Below are positions 8,429 through 14,836 of a stretch of DNA of 15,952 nt, piece after piece. The position numbers were made by a program, and so were the translations under genes. Within the stretch, counting starts at the first letter, position 1. Every line of letters begins with the position of its first letter. The notes under the pieces were generated by a model that worked only from the letters and a program-made list of their open reading frames with translations, was not told the DNA's origin and did not search any database. The DNA is from Lachnospiraceae bacterium (GTDB taxonomy: Bacteria > Bacillota > Clostridia > Lachnospirales > Lachnospiraceae): NCBI GenBank assembly GCA_021205045.1, contig JAJPYH010000271.1, positions 1-15,952 of the forward strand, in the 5' to 3' direction.

Positions 8429-8457
8429 ATTATAACTGAATTTTTTCAAAAATACAA
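8429..8457 (-). promoter_or_regulatory. Promoter of citrate synthase
   Basis: On the minus strand TTGTAT (8452-8457) and TATAAT (8429-8434) are separated by exactly 17 bp, about 47 nt upstream of the start. The -35 is itself the first ATACAA/TTGTAT half-site of the operator cluster, so a bound protein would block or contact RNA polymerase. Confidence 0.6.
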
Positions 8458-8507
8458 TAGTGTTTTGTATGTTGGTATACAATGTTTTCGGGATACAATG
8501 ATACAAT
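8452..8507. promoter_or_regulatory. Cluster of five ATACAA/TTGTAT half-sites
   Basis: ATACAAT occurs at 8452-8458, 8477-8483, 8493-8499 and 8501-8507, with TTGTAT at 8465-8470. Sites 1/2 and 2/3 form inverted repeats (ATACAA-N7-TTGTAT and TTGTAT-N6-ATACAA). The half-site resembles operators of GntR-family repressors, but no such gene is present here. The cluster sits between the divergent citrate synthase and hydratase promoters and could control both. Confidence 0.55.
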
Positions 8508-8524
8508 TTTAGTTATCCTTTCTC

Positions 8525-8553
8525 TGGACGAACTGTAAAAAATATTATATAAT
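8525..8553 (+). promoter_or_regulatory. Promoter of the hydratase
   Basis: TGGACG (8525-8530, 4 of 6 matches) and a perfect TATAAT (8548-8553) are separated by 17 bp. Transcription is expected at about 8560, directly at the base of the 8561-8582 hairpin. Confidence 0.55.
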
Positions 8554-8560
8554 GTTTTGC

Positions 8561-8582
8561 GGCAGACAGGCTGTTGTCTGCC
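8561..8582 (+). promoter_or_regulatory. Perfect hairpin at the 5' end of the hydratase mRNA
   Basis: GGCAGACA/TGTCTGCC forms an exact 8-bp stem with the loop GGCTGT, starting at the predicted transcription start. It could protect the 5' end of the mRNA or be a palindromic DNA operator. There is no T-run, so it is not a terminator. Confidence 0.45.
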
Positions 8583-8624
8583 TTATAACAGAGATATCAA
8601 TACGTACAATGGGAGGACTGTTTT

Positions 8625-10901
8625 ATGGTAAAATTATATGACAGCGGCGTTTATCTCCTGAACGGACAGCAGATTGTCCCGGAAAAGGAAGCGGCCGCAC
8701 AGGGCATCAATTCCGACAAAGCAAAAGCGAAGGAAGGCACCATCGCCTGGTCCATCTTAAAGGCGCACAATACCTCCTCCGATATGGAGAATCTGCGCGT
8801 CCGCTTTGATTCCATGGCCTCCCACGACATTACATACGTGGGCATCATCCAGACGGCCAAGGCCTCTGGCATGGAATCCTTTCCCATCCCCTATGTTCTG
8901 ACCAACTGCCACAACACCCTCTGCGCGGTGGGCGGCACCATCAACGAGGATGATCACCTCTTCGGTCTTTCCGCCTGCAAAAAATACGGCGGCATCTTCG
9001 TTCCGCCCCACATTGCGGTCATTCACCAGTATATGCGTGAAATGATGGCCGGCTGCGGGCGCATGATCTTAGGCTCCGACAGCCACACCCGCTACGGCGC
9101 TCTGGGCACCATGGCCGTGGGCGAGGGCGGCGGCGAGCTGGTCAAACAGCTTTTAAGAGATACCTATGATATCAAATATCCCGGCGTCATCGCCATTTAT
9201 CTGGACAAAGCTCCGCAAAAGGGCGTAGGACCCCAGGACATCGCCCTGGCTATCATCGGCGCTGTCTTCAAAAACGGCTATGTAAAAAATAAAGTCATGG
9301 AGTTTGTAGGCCCCGGCATTGCCTCCATGACCACCGACTATCGCAACGGCGTGGACGTGATGACCACTGAGACCACCTGCCTGTCCAGCGTCTGGTGCAC
9401 CGATGAGGACACCAGAGATTATCTGACGCAGCATGGCAGAGCGGACGCATATCAGAAGCTCTCGCCTGCAGACGTAGCCTACTATGACGGCTGTGTGTAC
9501 GTGGACCTGTCCACAGTCAGACCCATGATCGCCCTGCCCTTCCACCCCAGCAATGTGTTCGAGATTGAGGACTTGACCGGCTCGAAGCTGGCTGATGTGC
9601 TGGCCGATGTGGAGAAGGAGGCAAAAAGGATTTCCGGCAGAGACTATCACCTGACTGACAAAATCGTGGACGGCAGGCTGACCGTTCAGCAGGGCTTTAT
9701 CGGCGGCTGCTCCGGCGGCACCTACACCAACGTGATGGAGGCGGCTCACATTCTGGAGGGCGCATCCTGCGGCAACGGCATCTTCCAGCTCTCCGTCTAT
9801 CCCTCCAGCCAGCCCGTATTCATGGATCTGGTCAAAAAGGGCGCGGCCAGCAGCCTGATGGCGGCAGGCGCCATCCTGCGCACAGCCTTCTGCGGTCCCT
9901 GCTTTGGCGCCGGGGACACCCCGGCCAACAACTGCCTCTCCATCCGCCATGCCACCAGAAACTTCCCCAACCGGGAAGGCTCCAAGCCAGGCAACGGTCA
10001 GATGGCGGCGGTAGCTCTGATGGATTCCAGAAGCATTGCCGCCACCGCGGCCAACGGAGGCGTGCTGACTGCGGCCACCCAGGTTGCCGACGATTATCAG
10101 GTGCCTGCCTATGAATTTGATCCCACCTCCTATGAGAAGCGCATTTACAACGGCTTTGGCAAAGCCGCCACGGACAATGAGCTGATTTACGGTCCCAACA
10201 TCAAGGACTGGCCTGTTCTGGAAGCCCTTGCCGACAATATTCTGCTGCGGGTCTGCTCAAAGATCATGGATCCGGTGACCACCACCGACGAGCTGATCCC
10301 CTCCGGTGAGACCTCCTCTTACCGCTCCAATCCCCTGGGACTGGCGGAGTTCACTCTCTCCAGAAGAGATCCGGCCTACGTAGGCAAGGCAAAGGACGTG
10401 GACAGACTGGAGCGTACCCGTCAAAACGGCGATGATCCCACTGCCCTCCTGCCTGAGCTTCAGAGTGTTTATGACAAAATCAGAACCATCCCCGGCAGTG
10501 AGAAGGTCAGCGTCTCCGACATTGAGATCGGCAGCATAATCTACGCGGTCAAGCCCGGCGACGGTTCTGCCAGAGAGCAGGCAGCCAGCTGCCAGCGTGT
10601 CTTAGGCGGCCTGGCCAACATCGTCTCCGAGTACGCCACCAAGCGTTATCGCTCCAACGTCATCAACTGGGGCATGGTGCCCTTCCAGATGAAGGGAGAG
10701 CCGGATTTTGAGGTGGGCAGCTTTATCTACGTTCCCAATGTCCGCGCGGCCTTAGATACCGACATGCAGGACATCCCGGCCTACGTCATCGGCAACACCG
10801 TACAGGAAATCAGCCTCTACATTGCCGATATGACCCCCGATGAAAAGAAGATCTTAAAGGCCGGCTGCCTGATCAATTATAACCGGGACAGACATGCCTG
10901 A
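8625..10901 (+). CDS. Aconitase-family hydratase (YbhJ-like)
   Basis: 758 residues. The ATG at 8625 has GGGAGGA 7 nt upstream. It belongs to the aconitase superfamily of [4Fe-4S] hydro-lyases. The three cluster cysteines are visible as C362 (GGCSGGT) and C423/C426 (FCGPCFGAG). Conserved substrate-pocket stretches include ILGSDSHTRYGALGTMAVGEGG and, in the C-terminal swivel domain, YRSNVINWGMVPF. The domain order and the length of about 750 residues fit the YbhJ 'putative hydratase' branch rather than classical AcnA/AcnB. Its divergent pairing with citrate synthase suggests that it isomerises citrate to isocitrate (or methylcitrate to methylisocitrate) here. That is inferred from context; the branch has no firmly established substrate that I know of. 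No clear terminator follows: the 129 nt to 11030 hold only weak hairpins. Confidence 0.88.
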   Translation: MVKLYDSGVYLLNGQQIVPEKEAAAQGINSDKAKAKEGTIAWSILKAHNTSSDMENLRVRFDSMASHDITYVGIIQTAKASGMESFPIPYVLTNCHNTLCAVGGTINEDDHLFGLSACKKYGGIFVPPHIAVIHQYMREMMAGCGRMILGSDSHTRYGALGTMAVGEGGGELVKQLLRDTYDIKYPGVIAIYLDKAPQKGVGPQDIALAIIGAVFKNGYVKNKVMEFVGPGIASMTTDYRNGVDVMTTETTCLSSVWCTDEDTRDYLTQHGRADAYQKLSPADVAYYDGCVYVDLSTVRPMIALPFHPSNVFEIEDLTGSKLADVLADVEKEAKRISGRDYHLTDKIVDGRLTVQQGFIGGCSGGTYTNVMEAAHILEGASCGNGIFQLSVYPSSQPVFMDLVKKGAASSLMAAGAILRTAFCGPCFGAGDTPANNCLSIRHATRNFPNREGSKPGNGQMAAVALMDSRSIAATAANGGVLTAATQVADDYQVPAYEFDPTSYEKRIYNGFGKAATDNELIYGPNIKDWPVLEALADNILLRVCSKIMDPVTTTDELIPSGETSSYRSNPLGLAEFTLSRRDPAYVGKAKDVDRLERTRQNGDDPTALLPELQSVYDKIRTIPGSEKVSVSDIEIGSIIYAVKPGDGSAREQAASCQRVLGGLANIVSEYATKRYRSNVINWGMVPFQMKGEPDFEVGSFIYVPNVRAALDTDMQDIPAYVIGNTVQEISLYIADMTPDEKKILKAGCLINYNRDRHA

Positions 10902-11019
10902 ATTACGACAGATACGTCTGAATCCAGGGTTCAGCATAGCTGTAACGAAGATGATTGACCAGTACAAAAATAAAACGGCAGTCATGAATCAATGATAGTT
11001 CAACCTTACCCCATAAAAC

Positions 11020-11045
11020 GAGGAGCGGGATTAATCCCGCTCCTC
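11020..11045 (-). terminator. 26-bp perfect palindrome: terminator containing the small gene's stop
   Basis: The arm GAGGAGCGGGATT (11020-11032) is followed by its exact complement (11033-11045). On the minus strand it is followed by GTTTTAT. The last four sense codons and TAA of the 35-codon gene form one arm and the turn. A plus-strand T-run is missing, so it serves the araD/small-gene transcript rather than the hydratase. Confidence 0.75.
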
Positions 11046-11138
11046 AACATATTCCATGTAATCCGATTCGTCAGCAAAAAGCTGATAGCTTCCGTCTACA
11101 TATCCCATATATCCGCTGCTCACATAATATCCTTTCAT
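11031..11138 (-). CDS. 35-residue small protein (unannotated, tyrosine-rich)
   Basis: The ATG at 11138 has a perfect AGGAGG 8 nt upstream (11147-11152). The product opens MKGYYVSSGYMGYVDGSYQL and ends LFADESDYMEYVEERD. It contains seven tyrosines and an acidic C-terminus, with no signal peptide or membrane segment. The gene lies 98 nt after araD on the same strand and its stop is inside the terminator. The ideal ribosome binding site, the coding-like codon pattern and the exact fit to the terminator argue that it is real. The xxGYMGYVDG...LFASE-type pattern reminds me of short uncharacterised proteins in other Clostridia, but this is recollection, not a search. Function unknown. Confidence 0.72.
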   Translation of the reverse strand: MKGYYVSSGYMGYVDGSYQLFADESDYMEYVEERD

Positions 11139-11236
11139 TTCAGATACCTCCTGTCTCTTTCTGAAATCAAGAATATCATGTCAGCTGTCCAATAAATCGG
11201 ACTTAGTTCTGTTTATAACGATATTTTCTATGCCGC

Positions 11237-11932
11237 CTAGCGCTGGCCATAATAGGCGTTTGCCCCATGCTTTCTGTAATAATGCTTATCCTGCAGCTCC
11301 TGCGGCGCCGGCGCAACCTCCGGATTGATCAGCTCCGTGCGATAGGCCATCTTGGCCACCTCTTCCAGCACCACGGCGTTATGCACCGCCTCCTTCGCGT
11401 CCTTTCCCCAGGCAAAGGGGCCATGGTTTTTGCACAGAACCGCCGGCACCGCCTCGGGATCCTTTCCCATCCGCTGAAATTCCGACACAATTAAAAGACC
11501 GGTATTCTTTTCATAATTCTCCGCGATCTCCTCTGCGGTCAGGCAGCGGACACAGGGAACCTCCCCGTAGATGTAATCAGCGTGGGTCGTCCCGTAGCAG
11601 GGGATGCTTCTCCCGGACTGGGCCCAGCTGGTAGCATAAGAGGAATGCGTATGTACGATCCCTCCAATCTGCGGAAATGCCTTATAAAGCTCCAGATGAG
11701 TGGGAGTATCAGAAGAGGGCTTAAAATGTCCCTCCACTACATTTCCATCCAGATCAACCACTACCATATCCCCGGGTGTCAGCTTCTCATACTCCACACC
11801 GCTTGGCTTGATCACAAAGAGCCCCCTCTCCCTGTCAATGGCGCTGACATTTCCCCAGGTAAAGGTCACCAGCCCATGCCTGGGCAGCTCCATATTCGCT
11901 CCATAAACTGACTGTTTTAATTCTTCCAGCAT
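11237..11932 (-). CDS. araD: L-ribulose-5-phosphate 4-epimerase
   Basis: 231 residues, exactly the usual length. It is a class II aldolase-fold enzyme that interconverts L-ribulose 5-phosphate and D-xylulose 5-phosphate. Visible elements are the phosphate-binding G27-N28 (TWGNVSAID) and S44-G45 (KPSG), SSDTPTHLELY (73-83), the zinc histidines H94 and H96 (HTHSSYAT), the proton-relay D119 (HADYIYGEVPC), the third zinc histidine in NHGPFAWG (about 170), and the terminal tyrosines ANAYYG. Subtypes AraD, UlaF and SgbE share these residues, so L-arabinose, L-ascorbate and L-xylulose/L-lyxose routes are all possible; no other pathway enzyme is present to decide. The ATG follows AGAAAGGAAG. It is third in the DeoR-HAD-araD-small-gene series, 125 nt after the HAD gene. 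Confidence 0.92.
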   Translation of the reverse strand: MLEELKQSVYGANMELPRHGLVTFTWGNVSAIDRERGLFVIKPSGVEYEKLTPGDMVVVDLDGNVVEGHFKPSSDTPTHLELYKAFPQIGGIVHTHSSYATSWAQSGRSIPCYGTTHADYIYGEVPCVRCLTAEEIAENYEKNTGLLIVSEFQRMGKDPEAVPAVLCKNHGPFAWGKDAKEAVHNAVVLEEVAKMAYRTELINPEVAPAPQELQDKHYYRKHGANAYYGQR

Positions 11933-12057
11933 TTTTGTATCTTCCTTTCTGCTTGATCTGTTTTTTACTGTACATGCGGCTTCGTCCTGTGAAACAGACT
12001 TTCGAACTCCATATGCTCAATCCCGCCCGCTTCACGCTCTTTTTGCAAAGGAGCAGG

Positions 12058-12885
12058 CTAAATAAAATTTTTCTCCATGTAATCCGCCCAGCCGTCGTCA
12101 TCACAGGCCACCTCCGTGACCTCATCCGCAATAGCCTTGGTGTCATCGCTGCCGTTGGCCATGCACACGCCCCATCCGGCCGCCTGGATCATTTCATTGT
12201 CATTGGTGGTGTCCCCGAAGGCCGCTACATCCTCCAGCCCAAAACCGTGCATTTTGCAGAACTGCTCCATGCCATAAGCCTTGGAAATATTCTTATTACA
12301 GAATTCCATCAAAGAGGGCTGGGTCTTAAATCCCGTATAATAGTCATTGGGATGGGCCGCCACCCAGGCCTCCACCTGGGGCATGATCTTTTCATCCACG
12401 CGAAACATAATCTTGCCGTTATCCTGCGCATACAACTCTTCCTTCCCCTTCGCCAGGCGCAGGGCAATCATGCCCTTTTCATCGCCCATGCTTTTGAACA
12501 TCCTCTGATATTCCTTCAGATCATCCTCTTTCAGAAAAACCTGAGCATTGTCCAGATAGATGGAGGGACTGCTCTCAAAGGGCGCCATCAGATCAAAGGT
12601 ATCCTTAATCCATTCTTTTTTCATCTGAAAATAAGAATACTCCTTCCTGTCCACGCCATCCCAGACAGAAGCCCCGTTCATGCCCACCAGCACATCGAAA
12701 TCATCATAGCCCCACATCTCCATGGAAGCCCGGATCTGGAACAGGGGCCTGCCGGAAGCCAGTCCGAAATAAGTTCCTCTCTCCCTCAATGTATCAATGA
12801 CCTTTCTGGCCCGGGGCGTCAGCATCTGATGCTTTACCACAAGCGTACTGTCGATATCGCATATAACTAATCTGGCCTTTCTCAT
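12058..12885 (-). CDS. HAD-IIB (Cof-type) sugar-phosphate phosphatase
   Basis: 275 residues. The nucleophile motif is D10-I-D12-S-T, with Ser where most relatives have Gly (DxDGT). Motif II is ASGRP, the lysine region is NKNISKAYGMEQF, and motif IV is AFGDTTNDNEMI. The central cap region (about residues 85-190) is of the alpha/beta C2B type seen in Cof proteins. These enzymes dephosphorylate sugar phosphates and similar metabolites in the cytoplasm. Beside araD and a DeoR regulator it may relieve toxic sugar-phosphate build-up, which is inference. The start at 12885 follows a weak GTGAGG site. The DeoR gene lies 93 nt upstream. Confidence 0.88.
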   Translation of the reverse strand: MRKARLVICDIDSTLVVKHQMLTPRARKVIDTLRERGTYFGLASGRPLFQIRASMEMWGYDDFDVLVGMNGASVWDGVDRKEYSYFQMKKEWIKDTFDLMAPFESSPSIYLDNAQVFLKEDDLKEYQRMFKSMGDEKGMIALRLAKGKEELYAQDNGKIMFRVDEKIMPQVEAWVAAHPNDYYTGFKTQPSLMEFCNKNISKAYGMEQFCKMHGFGLEDVAAFGDTTNDNEMIQAAGWGVCMANGSDDTKAIADEVTEVACDDDGWADYMEKNFI

Positions 12886-12978
12886 ATCAATTGTGCCTCA
12901 CTTTCCCACAGCATCCTATATTTTGCGGATATATTTTCTCATTTCAGAGCCGCACATACACCGGCTCCGTCTCTTTTT

Positions 12979-13743
12979 CTACGCAAGAATCACTTCCATG
13001 CCCTGTGCTCTCATCCCGTCCGCAATTTCCGGTTTCACCTCATCATCTGTAATCACAATACAGTCTTTTGGGTCAAGACCAATGGGGACAAACCCGGTTT
13101 TAGCGAACTTGCCGGAATAGCTGAGGATCACAACCTTATTCGCCCTTGTGGCCATGTCCCGGAGTGCCTGGGCACACATCTGATCCTCCTTGGTAAAGCC
13201 AAACTCAGGAGAATATCCGTTCACTCCCATAAAAAGATAATCCACACAGAAATTCTCCACGCAGGATTTTACCATCGGCCCTACCATCGCCATGTTCTGC
13301 GGGTTTACAATTCCGCCCAGCAAAATAACCTGAAAACTGGACTTTGCTCTGATATACTCCGCCACATACATGCTGTTGGTCACAATCGTCAGATTCCTGC
13401 ACTTCTGAGTCAGTTCCTCCGCCAGAAGGGCGCAGGTGCTGCCGTTCTCAATCATCACACAGCTGCCGCCTGTCAGTATTCCTCCGTCATCGACAAGGTC
13501 GGCTGCCCGTCTGGCAATACGGCATTTCTCTTCATAATGGTATGCGATCCGACCTTCCATGCCGTCCACCTTCTTGAGCATGGCATAACCGTGCTCCCTG
13601 GTCAGAAGCCCCATGGCCTCCATCTCATCCAGGTCCTTGCGAACCGTGACCTGACTGACGCCCAGCTCCTCGGCCATATGCGCCACATCCATCTTTTCAT
13701 ATTTCATCAGAAGGTCAAGTATTTTGACATTGCGCTTTCCCAT
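12979..13743 (-). CDS. DeoR-family transcriptional regulator
   Basis: 254 residues from the ATG at 13743, preceded by AAGGAG at 7 nt. A start 20 codons earlier lacks a site and encodes an atypical N-terminus. A winged helix-turn-helix covers about residues 1-55 (MAEELGVSQVTVRKDLDEME, then GLLTREHG). The DeoR sensor domain carries ENGSTCALLAEEL, LTIVTNSMYVAEYI, LLGGIVNP, DYLFMGVNGYS, GFTKEDQ and a final YSGKFAKTGF. Such domains bind a phosphorylated sugar and usually repress the neighbouring sugar genes. It heads the HAD-araD cluster, so it probably represses itself and that cluster, and perhaps the divergent IIB-like gene at 14178. The two repeated promoters upstream and the inverted repeat at 13980-14001 are candidate operators. 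Confidence 0.9.
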   Translation of the reverse strand: MGKRNVKILDLLMKYEKMDVAHMAEELGVSQVTVRKDLDEMEAMGLLTREHGYAMLKKVDGMEGRIAYHYEEKCRIARRAADLVDDGGILTGGSCVMIENGSTCALLAEELTQKCRNLTIVTNSMYVAEYIRAKSSFQVILLGGIVNPQNMAMVGPMVKSCVENFCVDYLFMGVNGYSPEFGFTKEDQMCAQALRDMATRANKVVILSYSGKFAKTGFVPIGLDPKDCIVITDDEVKPEIADGMRAQGMEVILA

Positions 13744-13770
13744 CTTACCGCTCCTTAAGCTTGATTTCTC

Positions 13771-13785
13771 ACACCCCCAGGGTGT
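13771..13785 (-). promoter_or_regulatory. Short GC-rich hairpin in the DeoR leader
   Basis: ACACCC/GGGTGT pairs exactly around a 3-nt loop, about 18 nt upstream of the AAGGAG site. It may shape the leader RNA. There is no adjacent T-run. Confidence 0.35.
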
Positions 13786-13799
13786 TCCCATCAGAGGCG

Positions 13800-13897
13800 T
13801 CACTTTCGCCCAGTATACCGTGAGCAGAACTCACGGTCCACTTCGCCACCTGTCAGATACATGCAGGCATGTCCTTTCCTCACTTTCGCTCAGTATA
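13800..13897 (-). repeat. 18-bp direct repeat shared by two tandem promoters
   Basis: Positions 13800-13817 and 13880-13897 match at 17 of 18 bases (TCACTTTCGCYCAGTATA on plus), 80 bp apart. A shorter related CACTTCGCC lies midway at 13839-13847. Between them are a 7-bp hairpin CCGTGAG/CTCACGG (13818-13836) and the 14-bp near-palindrome ACATGC-AG-GCATGT (13859-13872). Confidence 0.75.
13812..13840 (-). promoter_or_regulatory. Proximal promoter of the DeoR operon (P2)
   Basis: On the minus strand TGGACC (13835-13840), 17 bp, then TATACT (13812-13817). The -10 lies in the left copy of the 18-bp repeat, and the spacer contains the CCGTGAG hairpin. Confidence 0.45.
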
Positions 13898-13920
13898 TCA
13901 TGGCAGATAGAAAACTTCAA
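13892..13920 (-). promoter_or_regulatory. Distal promoter of the DeoR operon (P1)
   Basis: On the minus strand TTGAAG (13915-13920), 17 bp, then TATACT (13892-13897). The -10 is in the right copy of the 18-bp repeat, so both promoters share the sequence from -10 into the transcribed region. Confidence 0.5.
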
Positions 13921-13962
13921 TATTTTATTCAAAAATAATTCTGTTTTCATTTGAAATAAATA

Positions 13963-13991
13963 TTGACATTTTGTTTATATCGTAATATCAT
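13963..13991 (+). promoter_or_regulatory. Strong promoter of the IIB-like gene
   Basis: TTGACA (13963-13968), 17 bp, then TATCAT (13986-13991, 5 of 6 matches). It gives a leader of about 180 nt, which includes the self-complementary GGACATGTCC near 14087 and a GGTAAAT/ATTTACC stem shortly before the ribosome binding site. Confidence 0.65.
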
Positions 13992-14001
13992 ATAATTACG
14001 A
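13980..14001. promoter_or_regulatory. Inverted repeat TCGTAAT-N8-ATTACGA over the -10
   Basis: Two perfect 7-bp arms (13980-13986 and 13995-14001) straddle the -10 of the 14178 gene. This is the usual position for a repressor site. The neighbouring DeoR protein is the natural candidate, but this is inference. Confidence 0.5.
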
Positions 14002-14177
14002 ATGAAACATGCATTTTGTTTTGCTTGAAATTTTAACAATACTTACCGACACTGATACTTTTATATATCCTGTTGCCCCCGTCAGCGGACATGTCCATTT
14101 ACTTTGAAGATGAAACATCATCCGGTAAATACGGAAAATATTTACCATCAACTGTAATGGAGAAAAGGAGGATCGAA

Positions 14178-14795
14178 ATGAACACTGAAATTCAAAGGTT
14201 AAACGGTCCCATCCTGGCAAGATGGCTGTCCAGATATTACGAAATGAAGCCTTTCCGCGGCGGAACCGAATTTGTGGCGGAAACAGACTCCCGAAGCGGC
14301 GTGATTAAGATTTATGACGCTGACCAGTACATATCCATGGACATCATGGAACTGATCGTTTACGAAAAGACAGGGGATTATCCCTTATATTACCTGCACT
14401 TTGAGCTGCGAAGCATGAGAAACGCCATTGAGAATATTCAGGATTTCCGTGATTACCTTTACGAACGAAGCTATCAGACCCTGGATGAAACCCCGCAGAT
14501 CAAAATAAAAAACATCGCCATCTGCTGCTCCAGCGGCTGGACCTCCACACACTTTGCCAAACAGCTGCAGAGACACCTGCAGCAAAATCAGCTGCCTGTC
14601 AAAGTCAGCGCCGGAAGCTATCATGGCATTGAAAAGCTGGTGCAGGAAAATGAACTCATTCTCCTTGCTCCCCAGATTGCCTATCTTCTGCCAGAACTGC
14701 AAAAAAAATACGGTGACAAATTCGGCCTGATCAATACCAGGGATTTTGCCACCCAAAACTATTCCGCGGTGCTGAAGCAGGTGCAGTCACACTGA
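14178..14795 (+). CDS. PTS IIB-like domain fused to an unrecognised N-terminal domain
   Basis: 205 residues from the ATG at 14178, which has AAGGAGG 6 nt upstream. An in-frame ATG at 14073 lies in the leader and has no site. Residues about 110-205 resemble the lactose/cellobiose-type IIB domain of the sugar phosphotransferase system: a first beta strand ending in the phosphate loop IAICCSSGWTSTHFAKQL, with C117 in the phosphocysteine position, and later LILLAPQIAYLLPEL, like the IIB LLxPQ motif. Residues 1-108 (for example YYEMKPFRGGTEFVAETD and LYYLHFELRSMRNAIENI) match nothing I recognise, and I see no clear HTH or PRD signature. No IIA or IIC gene is adjacent, so it may be a phosphorylation-sensing regulator rather than a transporter part. 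It diverges from the DeoR-HAD-araD cluster. Confidence 0.7.
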   Translation: MNTEIQRLNGPILARWLSRYYEMKPFRGGTEFVAETDSRSGVIKIYDADQYISMDIMELIVYEKTGDYPLYYLHFELRSMRNAIENIQDFRDYLYERSYQTLDETPQIKIKNIAICCSSGWTSTHFAKQLQRHLQQNQLPVKVSAGSYHGIEKLVQENELILLAPQIAYLLPELQKKYGDKFGLINTRDFATQNYSAVLKQVQSH

Positions 14796-14836
14796 TAGTC
14801 GCTTCCCGCCACATAAATTTCATAGCACAGCTGTCG

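Noticed and set aside
9153..9950. Minus-strand open frame (265 codons) inside the hydratase gene
   Set aside because: It is the complement of a strongly conserved enzyme in a GC-rich codon pattern, and no ribosome binding site or domain supports it.
10902..11019. Terminator directly after the hydratase
   Set aside because: CTGAA/TTCAG and similar short stems are present but none has a T-run on the plus strand.
11935..12870. Plus-strand open frame (311 codons) opposite the HAD gene
   Set aside because: His/Ile/Leu-rich antisense translation with no motif; the minus frame carries all HAD motifs.
13744..13960. Riboswitch or T-box in the DeoR leader
   Set aside because: There are hairpins and repeats, but no T-box motif and no known riboswitch core could be recognised. 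The repeats coincide with -10 elements, which favours DNA operators.
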